Assembly: GCA_014529385.2 (NCBI GenBank)
Contig: CM043971.1
Span: 56,729,709-56,793,708 of the forward strand
Length of the DNA: 64,000 nucleotides
Direction: 5' to 3'
Origin: Adiantum capillus-veneris
Taxonomy: Eukaryota > Streptophyta > Polypodiopsida > Polypodiales > Pteridaceae
Part shown: positions 32,601 through 43,361 of the stretch, piece after piece
How positions within the stretch are numbered: position 1 is the first letter of the stretch
Layout of the letters: each line of letters begins with the position of its first letter
Notes under the pieces: generated by a model
The model's input: only the letters and a program-made list of their open reading frames with translations
What the model was told of the DNA's origin: nothing
The model's database searches: none
Program-made: the position numbers and the translations under genes

Positions 32601-33520
32601 CACCAAGCTCTTCACTAGTAGCACTAGTCGGAGCACATACATGGTCATCTTGAGAGCTACACTCTCCCCGTGTTGCATTTAACTCCTCAATCTTGACATT
32701 GGACTTAGGCTTGTCCTTAGCATCATGGTCTTTCTTCTTACCATCTCCATTTTCCCTTTTCCACTTGAAGCAATCCTTTTTGAAATGGCCTTTTCTACCA
32801 CAATGAAAAAATTCCACATCCTTTTTACTTGTGCCTGCACGGGACTTGCTTCTAGATTTACCCCTGTTGGACTTATACTTGTCCAGACTCCATAGTCCTG
32901 CCTCTGACAACCATTGCACTAGAAGACTTACTACCTGCATTATTCTTTCGATTAATCTCTTCCGTGAGAAGACTAGACTCCACATTAGTACTTGTCAACT
33001 CATTCGCAGGAACCGAATTACTTATGGCTGTCCTAAATGTGTCCCATGACTCAGGCAACGTGACAAGTAAAAACATAGCTTTTACTTTGTCCTCAAACGT
33101 AATTTTCTACTTAGCAAGTTGGCTGAAAATTGTATTGAACTCATTCAAATGTGCATTCATGGAAACACCTTCCTCCATTCGCAAATCAATAAGCTTTTTG
33201 ATCCAATACACCATAGAAGCAGCCGAATGCTTATCATACATATCGCAAATCCGCTGCCATAGCTCATAAGCTCCACCCTGTGCATCTTTTACATTGTAAT
33301 AAACAGACTTGGAAAGGGAAAGCCTAATGGTAGACTTGCACATCTCATCCAACTCCTCCCAATCATCCCTCTCCATGTTCTCTGGCTTAACTCCCTGCAA
33401 CTTTAGAGGTCGAATCTGTTTCTTCTGCACCAAGACATCCCAAATCTGATCTTTCCAATATGAAAAGTTAGCACCATCCAACTTCTCAATATTGAAAACT
33501 GTGTCCTCTTTAGTGCCCAT
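32601..33520 (-). pseudogene. Copia gag remnant
   Basis: ATG at 33520 starts MGTKEDTVFNIEKLDGANF, then SYWKDQIWDVLVQKKQ, ERDDWEELDEMCKSTIRL, and HLNEFNTIFSQLAK before a TAG at 33107. The frame goes on with LVTLPESWDTF to about 32880, where a frameshift leads into a basic stretch and the zinc knuckle FFHCGRKGHFKKDC. The first zinc-binding Cys of the C-x2-C-x4-H-x4-C motif is replaced by Phe, so RNA binding by this copy would be impaired. The arrangement and the UBN2-type capsid sequence fit the Tork/Tnt1 group. Confidence 0.85.
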
Positions 33521-34680
33521 TACAACAAGAATGCAACAATCAGAAACTTGTAACCAACCAACAAACTGCCACAACAAAGTAGTGCTGCAAATCTGACAAC
33601 ACCTGCTGCTCAATCAAAGAACAAACGCATAGAGTATAAATCAGCCCATAATATGGTCAAAAAACGTACGTAGAAATCCACAAACAAATGCATAAACCTA
33701 TGACACCTGTAACTCAACTGGCCTAGGCAAACCGTGCCACAAAATGCATCAACAATGAGCTGTCATAGAGGCATAAACATACTCCATGTCTGAATAACCA
33801 CAATAGAGACATAAGCTGACCAAGCTTACACAAATCCGTGAGCATAAATGGATCCAAGTGAGCATATAACCAATGCACAAGCTCAACGAAGTCCAATCTC
33901 TACTGTCAACCAAGTACCTGTCCGTACTCAAACCGCAACACTGCAAGCAAGAGCAAACCCGCTCTATGTATAAGTGAACCAAATCTCCACAATATCATGC
34001 ATAAAGAGTGTCTGTCAAACTGCCATATCCACATCCATCAACATACATAGATGATGTAAACCTGTAGCTCAAGAACACGCATAAACAAACTGCCCAGAAA
34101 AGTAGAAGCTCCCACTCAAACCACAACCATATACATGGCTGTCCCACAGTCAAAATACATGTTTTGTAACCACGGAAGAAACCTGTATCCAAAGCTCCCT
34201 GTAACTTGTACCTTTACCTGCACCTGCACCTGTACCTGTACCTGTACATGTAGTGGAAGAAGACAATGCCGCCAAACTCCCACTCTATCTGTGTATGAGG
34301 CCACTCCAAGAAGAGGCTACACACTCTCAAATGAGCTGTGGGCTCACGTAAGTGGAAGACACTGCAGCAATGGTACCTGTAATGGCTATGGAAGCTCTGC
34401 AGCAGCAAAAATCTACCAAAGAGAGCTGAAAAACGTAGCTCCTAGTCTGTAGCTTGGATGGGATTTCTGATGGCATGAATGGCTCCGAAAGGGGGGTTAA
34501 ACCTTAGGACGCCTGACGAAAATACTCGCGGAGTGCTGAACCTTCCAATGCCAAGCTCGGAAAAGCCATTTGCTCTTTAGAAATGCGCGCGTGCGTGAGA
34601 CCGAAAAATGGCAATGAAACAGCAGTAATTTTCAGCACACTCAACAATGATGATGAAGCTCTCAATGCTCTCACTACCAA
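33521..34680 (-). other. Long 5' leader of the Copia element
   Basis: 1160 bp between the primer-binding site and the gag ATG, with no conserved coding frame. It contains a short ACCTGT/ACCTGC hexamer array at 34208-34252. Such a long leader is unusual for an element with 187-bp LTRs. It probably carries packaging or translation signals, but this is inference. Confidence 0.7.
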
Positions 34681-34692
34681 GCTCTGATACCA
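34681..34692 (-). promoter_or_regulatory. Primer-binding site of the Copia element
   Basis: Minus strand TGGTATCAGAGC, an exact match to the initiator-Met tRNA type, two bases inside the 5' LTR. Confidence 0.93.
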
Positions 34693-34694
34693 CT

Positions 34695-34881
34695 TGTTGG
34701 GATCAAAGAGCGCACACACACAGAGCCAGCACGAAGAAGGAGATAGACACAGTGTGTGGCGGGACGGTACTCACACTACAATGTGTAGTTATGAGTATGG
34801 TTATTATGAACGAGTAAAAGAATGGCTGTACATGGGCGGCTGAACAACGGGCAGCTGGGCACACAGGCCTTTAACCCAACA
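34695..34881 (-). repeat. 5' LTR of the Copia element
   Basis: 187 bp, TGTTGGGATC...CCCAACA when read on the plus strand. It is paired with 29282-29468. Confidence 0.95.
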
Positions 34882-34886
34882 GAATT
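34882..34886. repeat. Target-site duplication GAATT, right copy
   Basis: Identical to 29277-29281. Confidence 0.9.
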
Positions 34887-35996
34887 CTGATGAGTATGGA
34901 AGCCTGTGTGCGCTAAATGAAGTCTAGGACACTTGGAAAGTCACTTACAACTTTATAAGTCAGTGGGAACTAGGGAATTAACTCAAAGGGGCAAACTGGA
35001 CACTTGGCAGGAGGAGAGGAGCCTGCAGGACACCTCAGCAAGAGGAGGCGCCCATTTGAGGCTGGGGGCTTTTTTTTGCTCAATAAGTGACCTATAGTGC
35101 GTGTGTGAGTAGTGGGTGCAGGTCTACAACTTTAATGGAAAGCTTGCCTTCTCCTTTGTCTCATGTAGCACGATGATTTGCTCTCGTGCATCTCTCTCTC
35201 CCCTTTGGTACATATGGTAATGCCCCACTAGTTGGGCTACTCAGATGAACATGTACAGTTCTGGGGTTTATGCGCATTTGCCAAGGCAAGAGCCTTTTGA
35301 ACAGGAACCGGATTAGCTAATTGCTAATCCCCCACAGGTACGCACAGTTCCATTGCGAAAGATTGCGAGTTCGGAGAGTTTTCTCGCGTGAAAACTCGTC
35401 CAATTCACAGGGGAACTGTCCCATTGTGTGCGGGAGCCCTTGGGACACGCGCAGGCGTGTTCGCTCCGCTAAAAACGATCCGAAACAGCAAATTACAGCC
35501 TGCTGTATTTTTCTGCAGGTTTAGGGTTTCGCACCTAAACTGCAAGGGAACCCCGGGGGAGCCTCGTGAGAGCCTTGGGATGCATGTAGAGGCTTTTGGG
35601 CACCTGGTAGTGAAAAACAGGGAATTACAGCCTGCTGAATTTCTGTGACAGCTTACCAGAAAGCTTCCAGATAGCGAGGGAATCCGTCCTAGACAGGTGC
35701 TTTTGACCTACCTGGGTTTTTGCGTCGTTATGTTGCCAAAATCAGGTCGAAAACCTGCGTTTTCAGCCCTCGCCAGGTTTGGACAGCTTTGTGAAAGCTT
35801 GTGCTAAGTGGTCGGATCGTCTACCTTAATTTGAATAAAGCGTCAGTCTTTGGGGCCTACAGGGTGTCGGTCTCGTGTGCGCAGTGACATTCTAGTCATT
35901 GGACGCAACTGTGTTCTCTTCCCTTCTCAGTGCTCTGTGTAAAGTTAACAAGTAATTGAAATAGTACCGCCCTCTACGTTGTACAGGCCGGTTATA
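34887..35996 (+). repeat. 3' LTR of E3, second part
   Basis: Resumes after the Copia insertion and ends GGCCGGTTATA at 35996. With 29077-29281 the full LTR is about 1315 bp. It has the hairpin GGATTAGC-TAATT-GCTAATCC (35313-35333), an 86-codon frame (35388-35648) and AATAAA at 35834. The shared LTR block has lost its AATACCGAAAGGG half here (35836-35857). Confidence 0.85.
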
Positions 35997-36286
35997 GTCG
36001 GGATCCCTATTTGAGACGTAGGGACGTCCCTCACAAGGGACAGGGGCGAGATGTGTCCCGGGACGCGGGTCCTCGGTGATGGGGCAGCATGGGATGCGGG
36101 CAGGGGGCAGGACCGACGAATGTTGGGCCAATTTTGGGGGCAATAGTTTGCTATCTAAGGGCCACTTTTGGGGGCAATAGTTTGCTATTTAAGGGCACAC
36201 AAGGGAATGCCTTGGCAAGCCTACCCTTCTAATCTTTAAGTGCTCCCGAGTCCCATGGGCGGCGGGCCATTATCCATGCCACATGG

Positions 36287-36344
<58 letters not shown>

Positions 36345-36649
36345 ATCATTATGTTTTGCCCTGTGGCGAGGATAATTGATGATTGATCACCACACCAACG
36401 GTGTTGCACATGCCGCACACCCTTTGTTATATTTTGGTATTATGTAATATGAGTGCAAAACCCACTTTTTCTTTGCAATCTTGTGCTCTTCGTATTCACT
36501 GTTGTCTCAGTATTAAATTTGCAAAGAACTAGTGTTTTTTAGAGCACGTTCCCTGTCGCGTCTCCCGTCCCCTGTTTTGCCATGTCCCCGTCCCCGGGAC
36601 CCGCTACGTCCCCGAGACCCGTCCCTGTCCCCGTCCCCATGTGACTATG
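35997..36649. mobile_element. GC-rich inverted-repeat segment, possible non-autonomous DNA transposon
   Basis: The ends are rich in GGGAC on the left (36000-36090: GGGACGTCCC, GGGACAGGGGCGAGA, GGGACGCGGGTCC) and its complement on the right (36548-36640: CCCTGTCGCGTCTCCCGTCCCC, ACCCGCTACGTCCC). The central part has a 37-bp near-duplication (TTTTGGGGGCAATAGTTTGC at 36133 and 36168) and the (CT)n tract at 36290-36340. There is no ORF with a transposase motif and no clear target duplication. A hAT- or Mutator-type derivative is possible. Confidence 0.4.
36290..36340. repeat. (CT)n microsatellite
   Basis: About 25 uninterrupted units. Confidence 0.95.
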
Positions 36650-37015
36650 CACTGGTCATCTGACCATCTATCTCATTGGGACCGCATCCAAAAATGCAAT
36701 GTGGCCCAACTATCGGATACTTTCTGTTGGTGATCCTGCCTTGACTTTATGCCTTTATTGAGTTCACTTCCTAGTATCCACCAACTTGCTAGGTGCGACG
36801 AGGGGACCTACATGATCTTGCACTGAGCCTAGACATCCTCTTATTATACGAATTTCAGTGTCGACCCACTTCTCGTCTTCGGGTGAAACTACCGTTCACA
36901 TTGGCCATACAATGTCCACCATTTGCAACTTCGAAAAGAGGGTCTCAAAAATAAAACAAAAATCATTGGAAAGAAACCAACAACTAAGGTTAGCAATTGC
37001 CATGTCCTCGTGACA
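36650..37015 (-). repeat. LTR-start fragment, E5 type, minus strand
   Basis: On the minus strand it starts TGTCACGAGGACATGGCAAT (37015 leftward) and is collinear with 44754-45124 of the E5 LTR. Both then diverge at the same phrase GGTCAGATGACCAGTG. It is joined on its right to a Gypsy RT fragment with no polypurine tract between them. Confidence 0.75.
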
Positions 37016-38570
37016 CTTTTTCTGTTGAGACGATGTGTTCCAAGAAATGTATCTCAAGCAAGAAAAACTTGCTCTTTTTCACATGTGTAAGCAATTTATG
37101 CTTCCTCAGTGTCCACAAATAATCGGTATTCTCTGAAAATCCAAAAAGTCGTCCTGAAAGCTGTCTTGTAGACGTCTCCAGGAGCAATACAGATCTGATG
37201 ATAATCACTTCTTCATATCAATTCGGCAAGTAGAATTCTGAAGTCTATCGTGTATATCATCGATCCTCGTAATGTGGAAATCTGTTCTGGTTCATTGTTT
37301 CTTTATTTTGGCCTCGACTAACGCTGTAAGGTGGCCGGTTCGGTGGTGTACTACCACGAATCAATCATGGGATCTTCACGACATAAAGGAGGTAACTCGC
37401 TTTATACGCCTTTAGAGAAACAGTCAGTCTCTATTGTAGAAAAATCTTGTCGTTTCTTTTTGTGGTCAAATATATTTGACCTTCAATCATCATTCAATTC
37501 TTTCAAGAAAAATCGAGTAAAGAAACTGAATTTTTCATCAAGTACAATCTCTCTTGCCTTGCATTTGTCAAAAGTCGCTTTCGTACCCCGATAATCAACC
37601 ATGGCGTTGTTCTTGTGGTACCAAGAGATTCCTAGGAGGACTTCACAACCTCCCAAGGGCATTACGTAGAAGTCCTCGTGCCCTAAACACCCCTGACATT
37701 GCAAACGAAGTTTGCCAATGATCGGTGTAATGGCAACATCCCGTCCGGGTGCCACTAGAACTGCCTCACCTTGTCGGGCATAATTCCAAATCGAGCTGCC
37801 AATTCAAGTTGGCCTTGGCTCCTCCATCAAAGAAAATTAAGGGCTTCCTGATCCTTCACTTTGCCCCCAGGGCGGCAAAATTTTGTACTTTTCGTTCATC
37901 TGATTCGGTTTGGGCCCCACGCAAAGTGGTATTAGTTCTGCTTTCATCTGTTCTTTTCTTCTGCACTCGGCTGCTGCTTTATAACTCTCAAATTTATGTT
38001 CTTTGGTTCATCTTCTTTCTTATCCATCTCTTTCTGGGAGTACACGTTCTGCTTTTTTGCATTTGTCTGTCCTTTCGGCTTTCCTCCTGACCTGAGAGGA
38101 GAAGCAATGGCTACATGCCATCTCGAGTAAATCTTATCAATTGGGTAATTCTTCATGTGTCTTGCCAATCTCATGTTCTTGGAGTACTTAATCAATCTGT
38201 TTACTCATATGGCAATTTGTAGTTGACGTTTGTACTCCATTCTGGCAAACTTGTCTGATTTTTTTTTTTGCCAAAATCTTCATTCTTTTCTTTAGTTCCC
38301 GTGCAGGATTTTCAACTTTTCTTTGCCTTCCCACTGAGAGGTGTCATCTCTATCAGATTCTTCACGAGAACCCATGTGTAATCTGGGATTCTTTATGGCT
38401 TTATGCCTTGTAAGATAGAGCGATGAAGGCGGGAGTGTGCCCGATGCGCGACGTATGAAGGGTGGGAGTGGCTAATACGTTCGGGGTCAGGACACGCAAA
38501 TTTTTTCCCAAAAACTGTGTGCGTTGCAAAAAGGATCGGATCTTGCGTGGAAGAAGAAACTTTCTGTGTT
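37016..38570 (-). pseudogene. Internally deleted Gypsy gag-pol remnant (E8)
   Basis: Reading leftward from the primer-binding site: leader, basic gag-like stretch (about 38195-37944), KVKDQEALNFL as the protease entry, then APGRDVAITPIIGKLRL, GHEDFYVMPLGGCEVLLGI and YHKNNAMVDYRGTKATF in an open 90-codon piece (37755-37483). The STPPNRPPYSVSR linker follows, then a jump to RT fragments (RKHKLLTHVKKSKFFLLEIHFLEH, 37110-37020). Most of RT and all of RNase H and integrase are missing. The protease is closest to that of E4 (GHEDFFIMPLEGCNVLLGIPWYHKNN). It is a dead deletion derivative. Confidence 0.8.
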
Positions 38571-38579
38571 TTGATACCA
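38571..38579 (-). promoter_or_regulatory. Primer-binding site of E8
   Basis: Minus strand TGGTATCAA follows the LTR end by one base. The first eight bases match TGGTATCAGAGC, then it diverges. Confidence 0.7.
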
Positions 38580-38580
38580 C

Positions 38581-39131
38581 TGTAAAAAACTCGGACATCC
38601 AAAGTCAAGATTCTACCGCGACACAACAGAGATTCACTTTAAAACGGTTCACAATTCACAATTAGGTCGACATGGCCCGGCGAAGTTCCGTGCCAAGAGT
38701 TATTGGCCCCAAAGACTAGCGCCCCTTTCGGTATTTCTTGTTGTATTAATCTGTGTTAGAGAGTGGGTAGGTGCTCACTCTCAGACTCTGCATCTAAATG
38801 CTCTAAGAAGTGAGGCCCTGCCCACTATTTAATAGATACAAGGGATGCCCAAAACCAGAGCCCCAAGAGCAATAAAACTTAAAAGCTTTTTTCTTTTAAA
38901 AGCAATTTGTCCAAAAGCTGCTATAAAAACAGCTAGTGTAATTTCAGGGGATCTGTACGCTGCCACGTCATCAACAATCAACGCAAAAAGTGGATTTCCG
39001 TACAATTTGCCACGTCAGCCTGCCAGCGTATTTTGCGTCGCATTTTTCGGGCTGCCACTTGTCTGTCGTACAATCTGCCACGTGTAACTGCAGTGTGTGT
39101 CCGTGGTCTGCCACGTCACCATTTTGTGACA
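38581..39131 (-). repeat. 5' LTR of E8 (family F)
   Basis: On the minus strand it starts TGTCACAAAATGGTGACGTG (39131 leftward) and ends ...GAGTTTTTTACA (38581). 551 bp. It contains the shared block (minus strand, 38704-38739) and GGCACGGAACTTCGCCGGGC. The telo-box-rich part present in E4 and E7 LTRs is absent, which accounts for most of the length difference. Confidence 0.85.
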
Positions 39132-39164
39132 GCTCTCAAGAAAATCACCATAAGAACAGATTCC

Positions 39165-40641
39165 CGACACCCAGAGGGTTACAGGGTTCTACTTGTTTCA
39201 GTAGAATCGACTTGAAAAGTGGCTATCATCAAATTAGCTCTTGGAGATGTTTACAAGACCGCCTTCAGGACGTCCTTTGGTTTGTACGAGCCTTTTGGTC
39301 TCACAAATGCTCCTGCAACCTTCAACAGACTGATGGACATGATTTTTTTGGTGGGCGAACATTGTGTCTCAATCTTACTTATAGATTGTGCATGTTAAAG
39401 GACAAATGAATGTGGTGGCGGATGCACTGTCTTGTAAGCCATTGGTTTTGGCTATTTTGGTAGTTCTTTATCACAGCTTTGAGGATATGGTAGATCAGTA
39501 TGCCATAGATCCGAATTTTGCAGACATCTTTGACCGGTTGCAGAGTCGGAAAGCAGTTGCGGGCTATTCACTCAAGGAAGGCTATTTGATGCGGAAGAAT
39601 TTGTTGTGTGTTGCACAAGCACTGAGGAATAAGGTTTTGACCGAGTGTCACTGTCCACCTTTTTCGGGCCACGGCGGCATAGAGACCACCTTGAAAGGTG
39701 TGGAACGGTTTTTCTATTAGCTGAGGCTTAAAAAGGATGTGGATGAGTTTGTTCGCAGTTGTTTGATATGCTAGAAGGTCAAGTTTGATGGGCATAAGAC
39801 ACCAGGTCTTTTGCAACCTTTACCTATACCTAGCCGACCTTGGTAAAGTATAGCAATGGATTTTATTTTTGATCTTCCCAAGCCTTAGAGTGGGCACGAT
39901 GACATCTCGACAGTCATTGACAGATTTAATATTTCGACTTAATGGCATGCCTCATACTATAATTTTAGATAGAGATCCCCGTTTCACTAGCTTGTTCTGG
40001 AGGGCAATCTGGGAGAGTATTGACACTAGGTCACAATTCTCGTCCTCTTTCCACCCGCAAACAGATGGGCAATCGGAGATTGCAAATTGAGTAGTTCTGG
40101 ACTTGATGAAGTCTTACATCTTTGATCAGAAAGCTCAGTGGGAGAAGTTTTTGCCCTTGGTGGAGTTTGCCTGCAACAAGAGAGTGAATACGTCTATGGG
40201 AAAGGCGCCATGTGAGATCATTGAGGGTGCTAAGAAGGTTCCACTTGTTCTAAGCACCAAGGATAAGATTTTGGAAGCATATCAGTATGTTCAGGATATG
40301 GAGACTACTTTTGCAAAGGTGTGCGAGGCTCTTGAGAAATCTCAAGACATACGAAGGCAGGGGACAAGCATCGACGTGACTCGCAGGTGAAGGAAGATGA
40401 TTGGGTGCTTCTACGGTTTGAGAAGGCATGCCTATAGAAACGAAAGGGTAAGGATCGACTTTTTCTTTCCAGATTTAGGAAAAGATAAATCCTTCAGACT
40501 GAAGTTACCCGATACTAGGAAGATTCACAATGCAGAGTGTTGAAACCTTTCAAAGGTGAGGTGCCAGTGGACAGGGAGCCTGAGGAGCCACCTGAAGTGG
40601 AAGAGATCGAGGAGATTCTCGCTCCAAAATAGATACTGGCT
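39165..40641 (+). pseudogene. Gypsy pol fragment (E9)
   Basis: RT starts mid-domain ([14 protein letters not shown]), with [15 protein letters not shown] near 39300. It then jumps at about 39360-39380 past the catalytic box to the RNase H tether ([14 protein letters not shown]). A 110-codon open piece (39388-39720) covers the tether and integrase finger (CHCPPFSGHGGI). The integrase core follows in broken frames: DGHKTPGLLQPLPIPS, MDFIFDLPK, FHPQTDGQSEIAN (about 40050-40088). At the end are a piece of the GPY/F region and the acidic linker (PEEPPEVEEIEEILAPK), cut at 40641. No LTR accompanies it on either side. Confidence 0.85.
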
Positions 40642-40933
40642 TGTTAGAGTTACACCACCGTTGCTTCGCCATTTTGTACGGCTAGTGATTGTCCCGGGCT
40701 GGCCACCCATCGCACATCATGTAGACTGCATGGGCGGACACTTTAGTACGTGTCCGGCCGGTCATTTTCTGAGCCTGGCTGGGTGCACACATGTTTAGCC
40801 ATTTTTGGGCTTTTATGTTTTTTGCACCAGCTACACATTTTACCCTACCTCAACCTAACATTCTATAAATAGAATGGTTAGGGTCTTGTAGTCATGCATT
40901 GTGTATTGAGAGCATCATTTGCAGAGCACTTGT

Positions 40934-40979
<46 letters not shown>

Positions 40980-41457
40980 GCGTTTTCGGCGTGCGTGGCT
41001 CACACCCTCTCCGCTGCTCACAAGGAAAGGAAAGTGAAAGGTAAAGTGATATGCGGATATTTTCATGAATTGAACCATATTGAACGATTCCTTGGTTGCG
41101 CAGCTACTATAGACACAAACATTCGAACTTCATGAAGTGAGTCGTTTTGAAATTCTTCCTTGAATGTGATATAATTCCTCCTCTTACAAACATCCCATAT
41201 GTAATTTAGATCTTGTATTGATGCCATAACTACAAATCCGTGCCCTTACATCCTCACACGATAATTCTGTTAGAGATTATAAATCAAACTAGCATTCATG
41301 ATAATAATAAGTACACAAGTAGAGCATTATCATAGGTCCTTTTTTCATGAGATACCCCCGAAGTTTTGTATCCCAAGTGTGAGAGCCCTTAACCATAGAA
41401 TTTCTCGATCCCCATCTCACCCATACAGAGTGGCTACCCTCACTTAGCTTATGGAAG
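40642..41457 (+). repeat. LTR-like non-coding segment with TATA box and (CT)n
   Basis: It starts TGTTAGAGTTACACC, has a TATA element CTATAAATAG (40862-40871) and a (CT)n run (40936-40978) followed by CTAGCGTTTTCGG. The last resembles the CTAGCGTTTT phrases in the Copia LTRs at 51360-51560 and 60420-60460. A second TGTTAGAGATTATAAATC start lies at 41268. It may be one or two solo LTRs of a Copia family, but I could not find matching ends or a target duplication. Confidence 0.4.
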
Positions 41458-41834
41458 TTGCTAACACTGGTCTTGCCCTGTTGAAAGGAGAGGACAGTGG
41501 GTTTCCAACAACGAGAAAGGAGGGCAACAAAATAAAAATTCAGCGAAGAAGCCCTTTGTGAAAACGGCTCCTGAAACGTCACAAGGGTCAAAAAAGGCCG
41601 CCATAGACAAGGATTCAGCCGGGACTTCTGGAGTGCAGGTAAAGGAACAGAAAAGGAAGCCTTTTGTACTCAAGTTGCTCGAGGAAAAGAAGTTGCTCGA
41701 GGAAGGTCCTAATGGCTGAAAATAAATGCTTTATATGCGAGTAGCCTGGTCACTTTGCTACCAATTGTCCACATAGGAAAAGACCAGCTGACTCAGAGGA
41801 TAAAGAGGACGAGAAAGGCAAGAAGCCTAAACCC
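41458..41834 (+). pseudogene. Gypsy gag C-terminus remnant (E5)
   Basis: It begins abruptly within the region after capsid (VANTGLALLKGEDSGF, which parallels VASNLSKGDSDGF in E3). Frameshifts fill the basic stretch. The zinc knuckle at about 41718-41770 reads CFICE-stop-PGHFATNC, with TAG at the same codon as the TAG in the E3 knuckle (E3: CYICE-stop-EGHFANEC). All four metal ligands survive. The frame then runs straight into protease. Confidence 0.8.
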
Positions 41835-43361
41835 ATGGCAAGTTTGGTGCCAAATATGGCATGGGTAAAAGTTAGAGATCAGATGGTACTCATCTTCTTT
41901 GATCCAGGTGCCAAAGCCAACTTTATCTCACCAGAGTTAGCTATGAAGCTGGGCATTAGAGCTGAAGAGATGGGGTACACATCAGAGGCAGGGTTGGCAT
42001 GTCCTGGCCACTCAGAGTGTGTTACTTCCATTATTGGAAAGTTGCGTCTACATATTCAGTCGTATGTGGACACAGAAGAGTCCTATATCATGCCATTGGA
42101 AGGGTGCGATGCGCTACGTGGGATCCCCTGGATGTTCAGAGTACATGGCGTGCTGGATGTCTTCGGCAAGACGATCACCCTTCAGCATAGGGGCAAAACT
42201 CATGTTTTGGATGTAAAGCTCAAAGGGAGTGTCCCTACTATATCTGCTTCTGCTATCACTTTTGTAAAAAAGAATCATCTTTCTGTGTACTTGATTTTTA
42301 CACGTGATGCCTCAGATAACGATTAGTCAAATTTATCTGTGTTAGATAAAGAAAGGTCAGCATTTTCCCAAAAGTTTAGTGACTGTTTTTCTGATTCATT
42401 GCCGTCGCAACTGCCGCCAGAGAGACCTGAGGACCATCGGATAGATTTGGTGCCAGGGTGTAGCCCACCAAATAGACCTCCCTATAGGGTTAGCGGGGCG
42501 CAGCAGAAAGAGATTATGGGCCAGGTTGAGGAGTTATCAGGGAAGGGGCTGATTCAGCCTAGTTCTTCACCCTTTTGCTCCCCAGTGCTCCTAGTGCAGA
42601 AGAAGGATGGCTCATGGCGCATGTGTATTGATTACCGTGCGTTGAATAAGAATACCATCAAGAATAGGTTTCCTATTCCTAGAATTGATGATATTCTCGA
42701 TTGTTTAGAGGGTGCTGCAATTTTCAGCAGGATAGACCTTAAGTGTGGGTACCATCAAATTCGTATAAGGCCAGAGGATGTGCACAAGACTGCGTTTAGA
42801 ACGACATTTGGTCTTTATTAGTTTCTAGTGATGCAGTTTGGGCTAACAAATGCTCCTGCCACATTCAACAGAATGATGGACTGGATTTTCTGCTCGCATC
42901 CACAATTTGTTGGAACATTCTTCGATGACATGATAGTCTACTCAAAGAATGAAGAGGAACATAGGCGTCACTTGACCATTGTGTTTGAAGAGATGCACAG
43001 TCACAGGCTACTTGTCAATCCTAAGAAAAGTGAATTCTTCCTGGAAGAGATCCACTTTCTTGGCCACATGGTCTCAAAGGATGGTGTCAGAATGGATCCC
43101 GCAAAGGTCAAAGCTATTAAGACATGGCCAGACTTGAAGACTGTGCATGATGTCAAAAGCTTCTTGGGATTGTGTTCCTACGATAGAAGGTTTATCAGGA
43201 ATTTTGCAGAGATAGCATCACCTCTTCACGCATTGCAAAAGAAAGAGGTCGCTTTTAGATGGACCCAAAAAGAGATTTCAGCTCTCTTAAAGGAAAAGTT
43301 GACTTCAGATCCAGTAATTGTTTTGCCAGATCTCAGGAAATCATTTGTGGTCCAGTTGTAA
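41835..43361 (+). pseudogene. Gypsy protease-RT-RNase H (E5), nearly open frame
   Basis: One frame of about 509 codons broken only by TAG at 42324 and TAG at 42819. Protease: LIFFDPGAKANFIS, KLGIRAEEMGY, SIIGKLRLHIQSYVD, KGSVPTISASAI. Linker: [52 protein letters not shown] (Ser to Cys), LTNAPATFN, the catalytic box FFDDMIVYS, and thumb with SFLGLCSYDRRFIRNF. A frameshift at about 43355 ends it inside RNase H, after FVVQ. Compared with E3 no codon is inserted or lost before that point except one small loss in the RNase H entry. Confidence 0.9.

Larger units (their letters stand above)
29282..34881 (-). mobile_element. Complete Ty1/Copia element nested in the E3 LTR
   Basis: 5600 bp, minus strand. 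It has identical-length 187-bp LTRs (TGTTGGGATC...CCCAACA), a Met-tRNA primer-binding site, a polypurine tract and a 5-bp target duplication GAATT. The order gag, protease, integrase, RT, RNase H defines Copia. By eye the LTRs differ at about 9 of 187 positions. The 3' LTR is at the left end. The gag sequence (DWEELDEMCKSTIRLSL) resembles the Tork/Tnt1 lineage. The pol frame is long and open, while gag and protease are damaged. Confidence 0.95.
23044..35996 (+). mobile_element. Ty3/Gypsy chromovirus E3, interrupted by a Copia element
   Basis: The order is 5' LTR (truncated at its left end), gag, protease, RT, RNase H, integrase, chromodomain, polypurine tract, 3' LTR. The 3' LTR is split by the Copia element at 29282-34881. 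Without the insert and its duplicated target the element is about 7.35 kb. Gag and pol share one frame. It is the best preserved Gypsy pol in the window, with 331 open RT-RNase H codons and 381 open integrase-chromodomain codons, but six or more stops and at least two frameshifts make it non-autonomous. Confidence 0.92.

Noticed and set aside
29678-33269. Plus-strand ORFs within the Copia element
   Set aside because: They are complements of the Copia pol and gag frames.
34208-34252. ACCTGT/ACCTGC hexamer array as a coding repeat
   Set aside because: It lies in the Copia leader and both strands' frames are short and unconserved.
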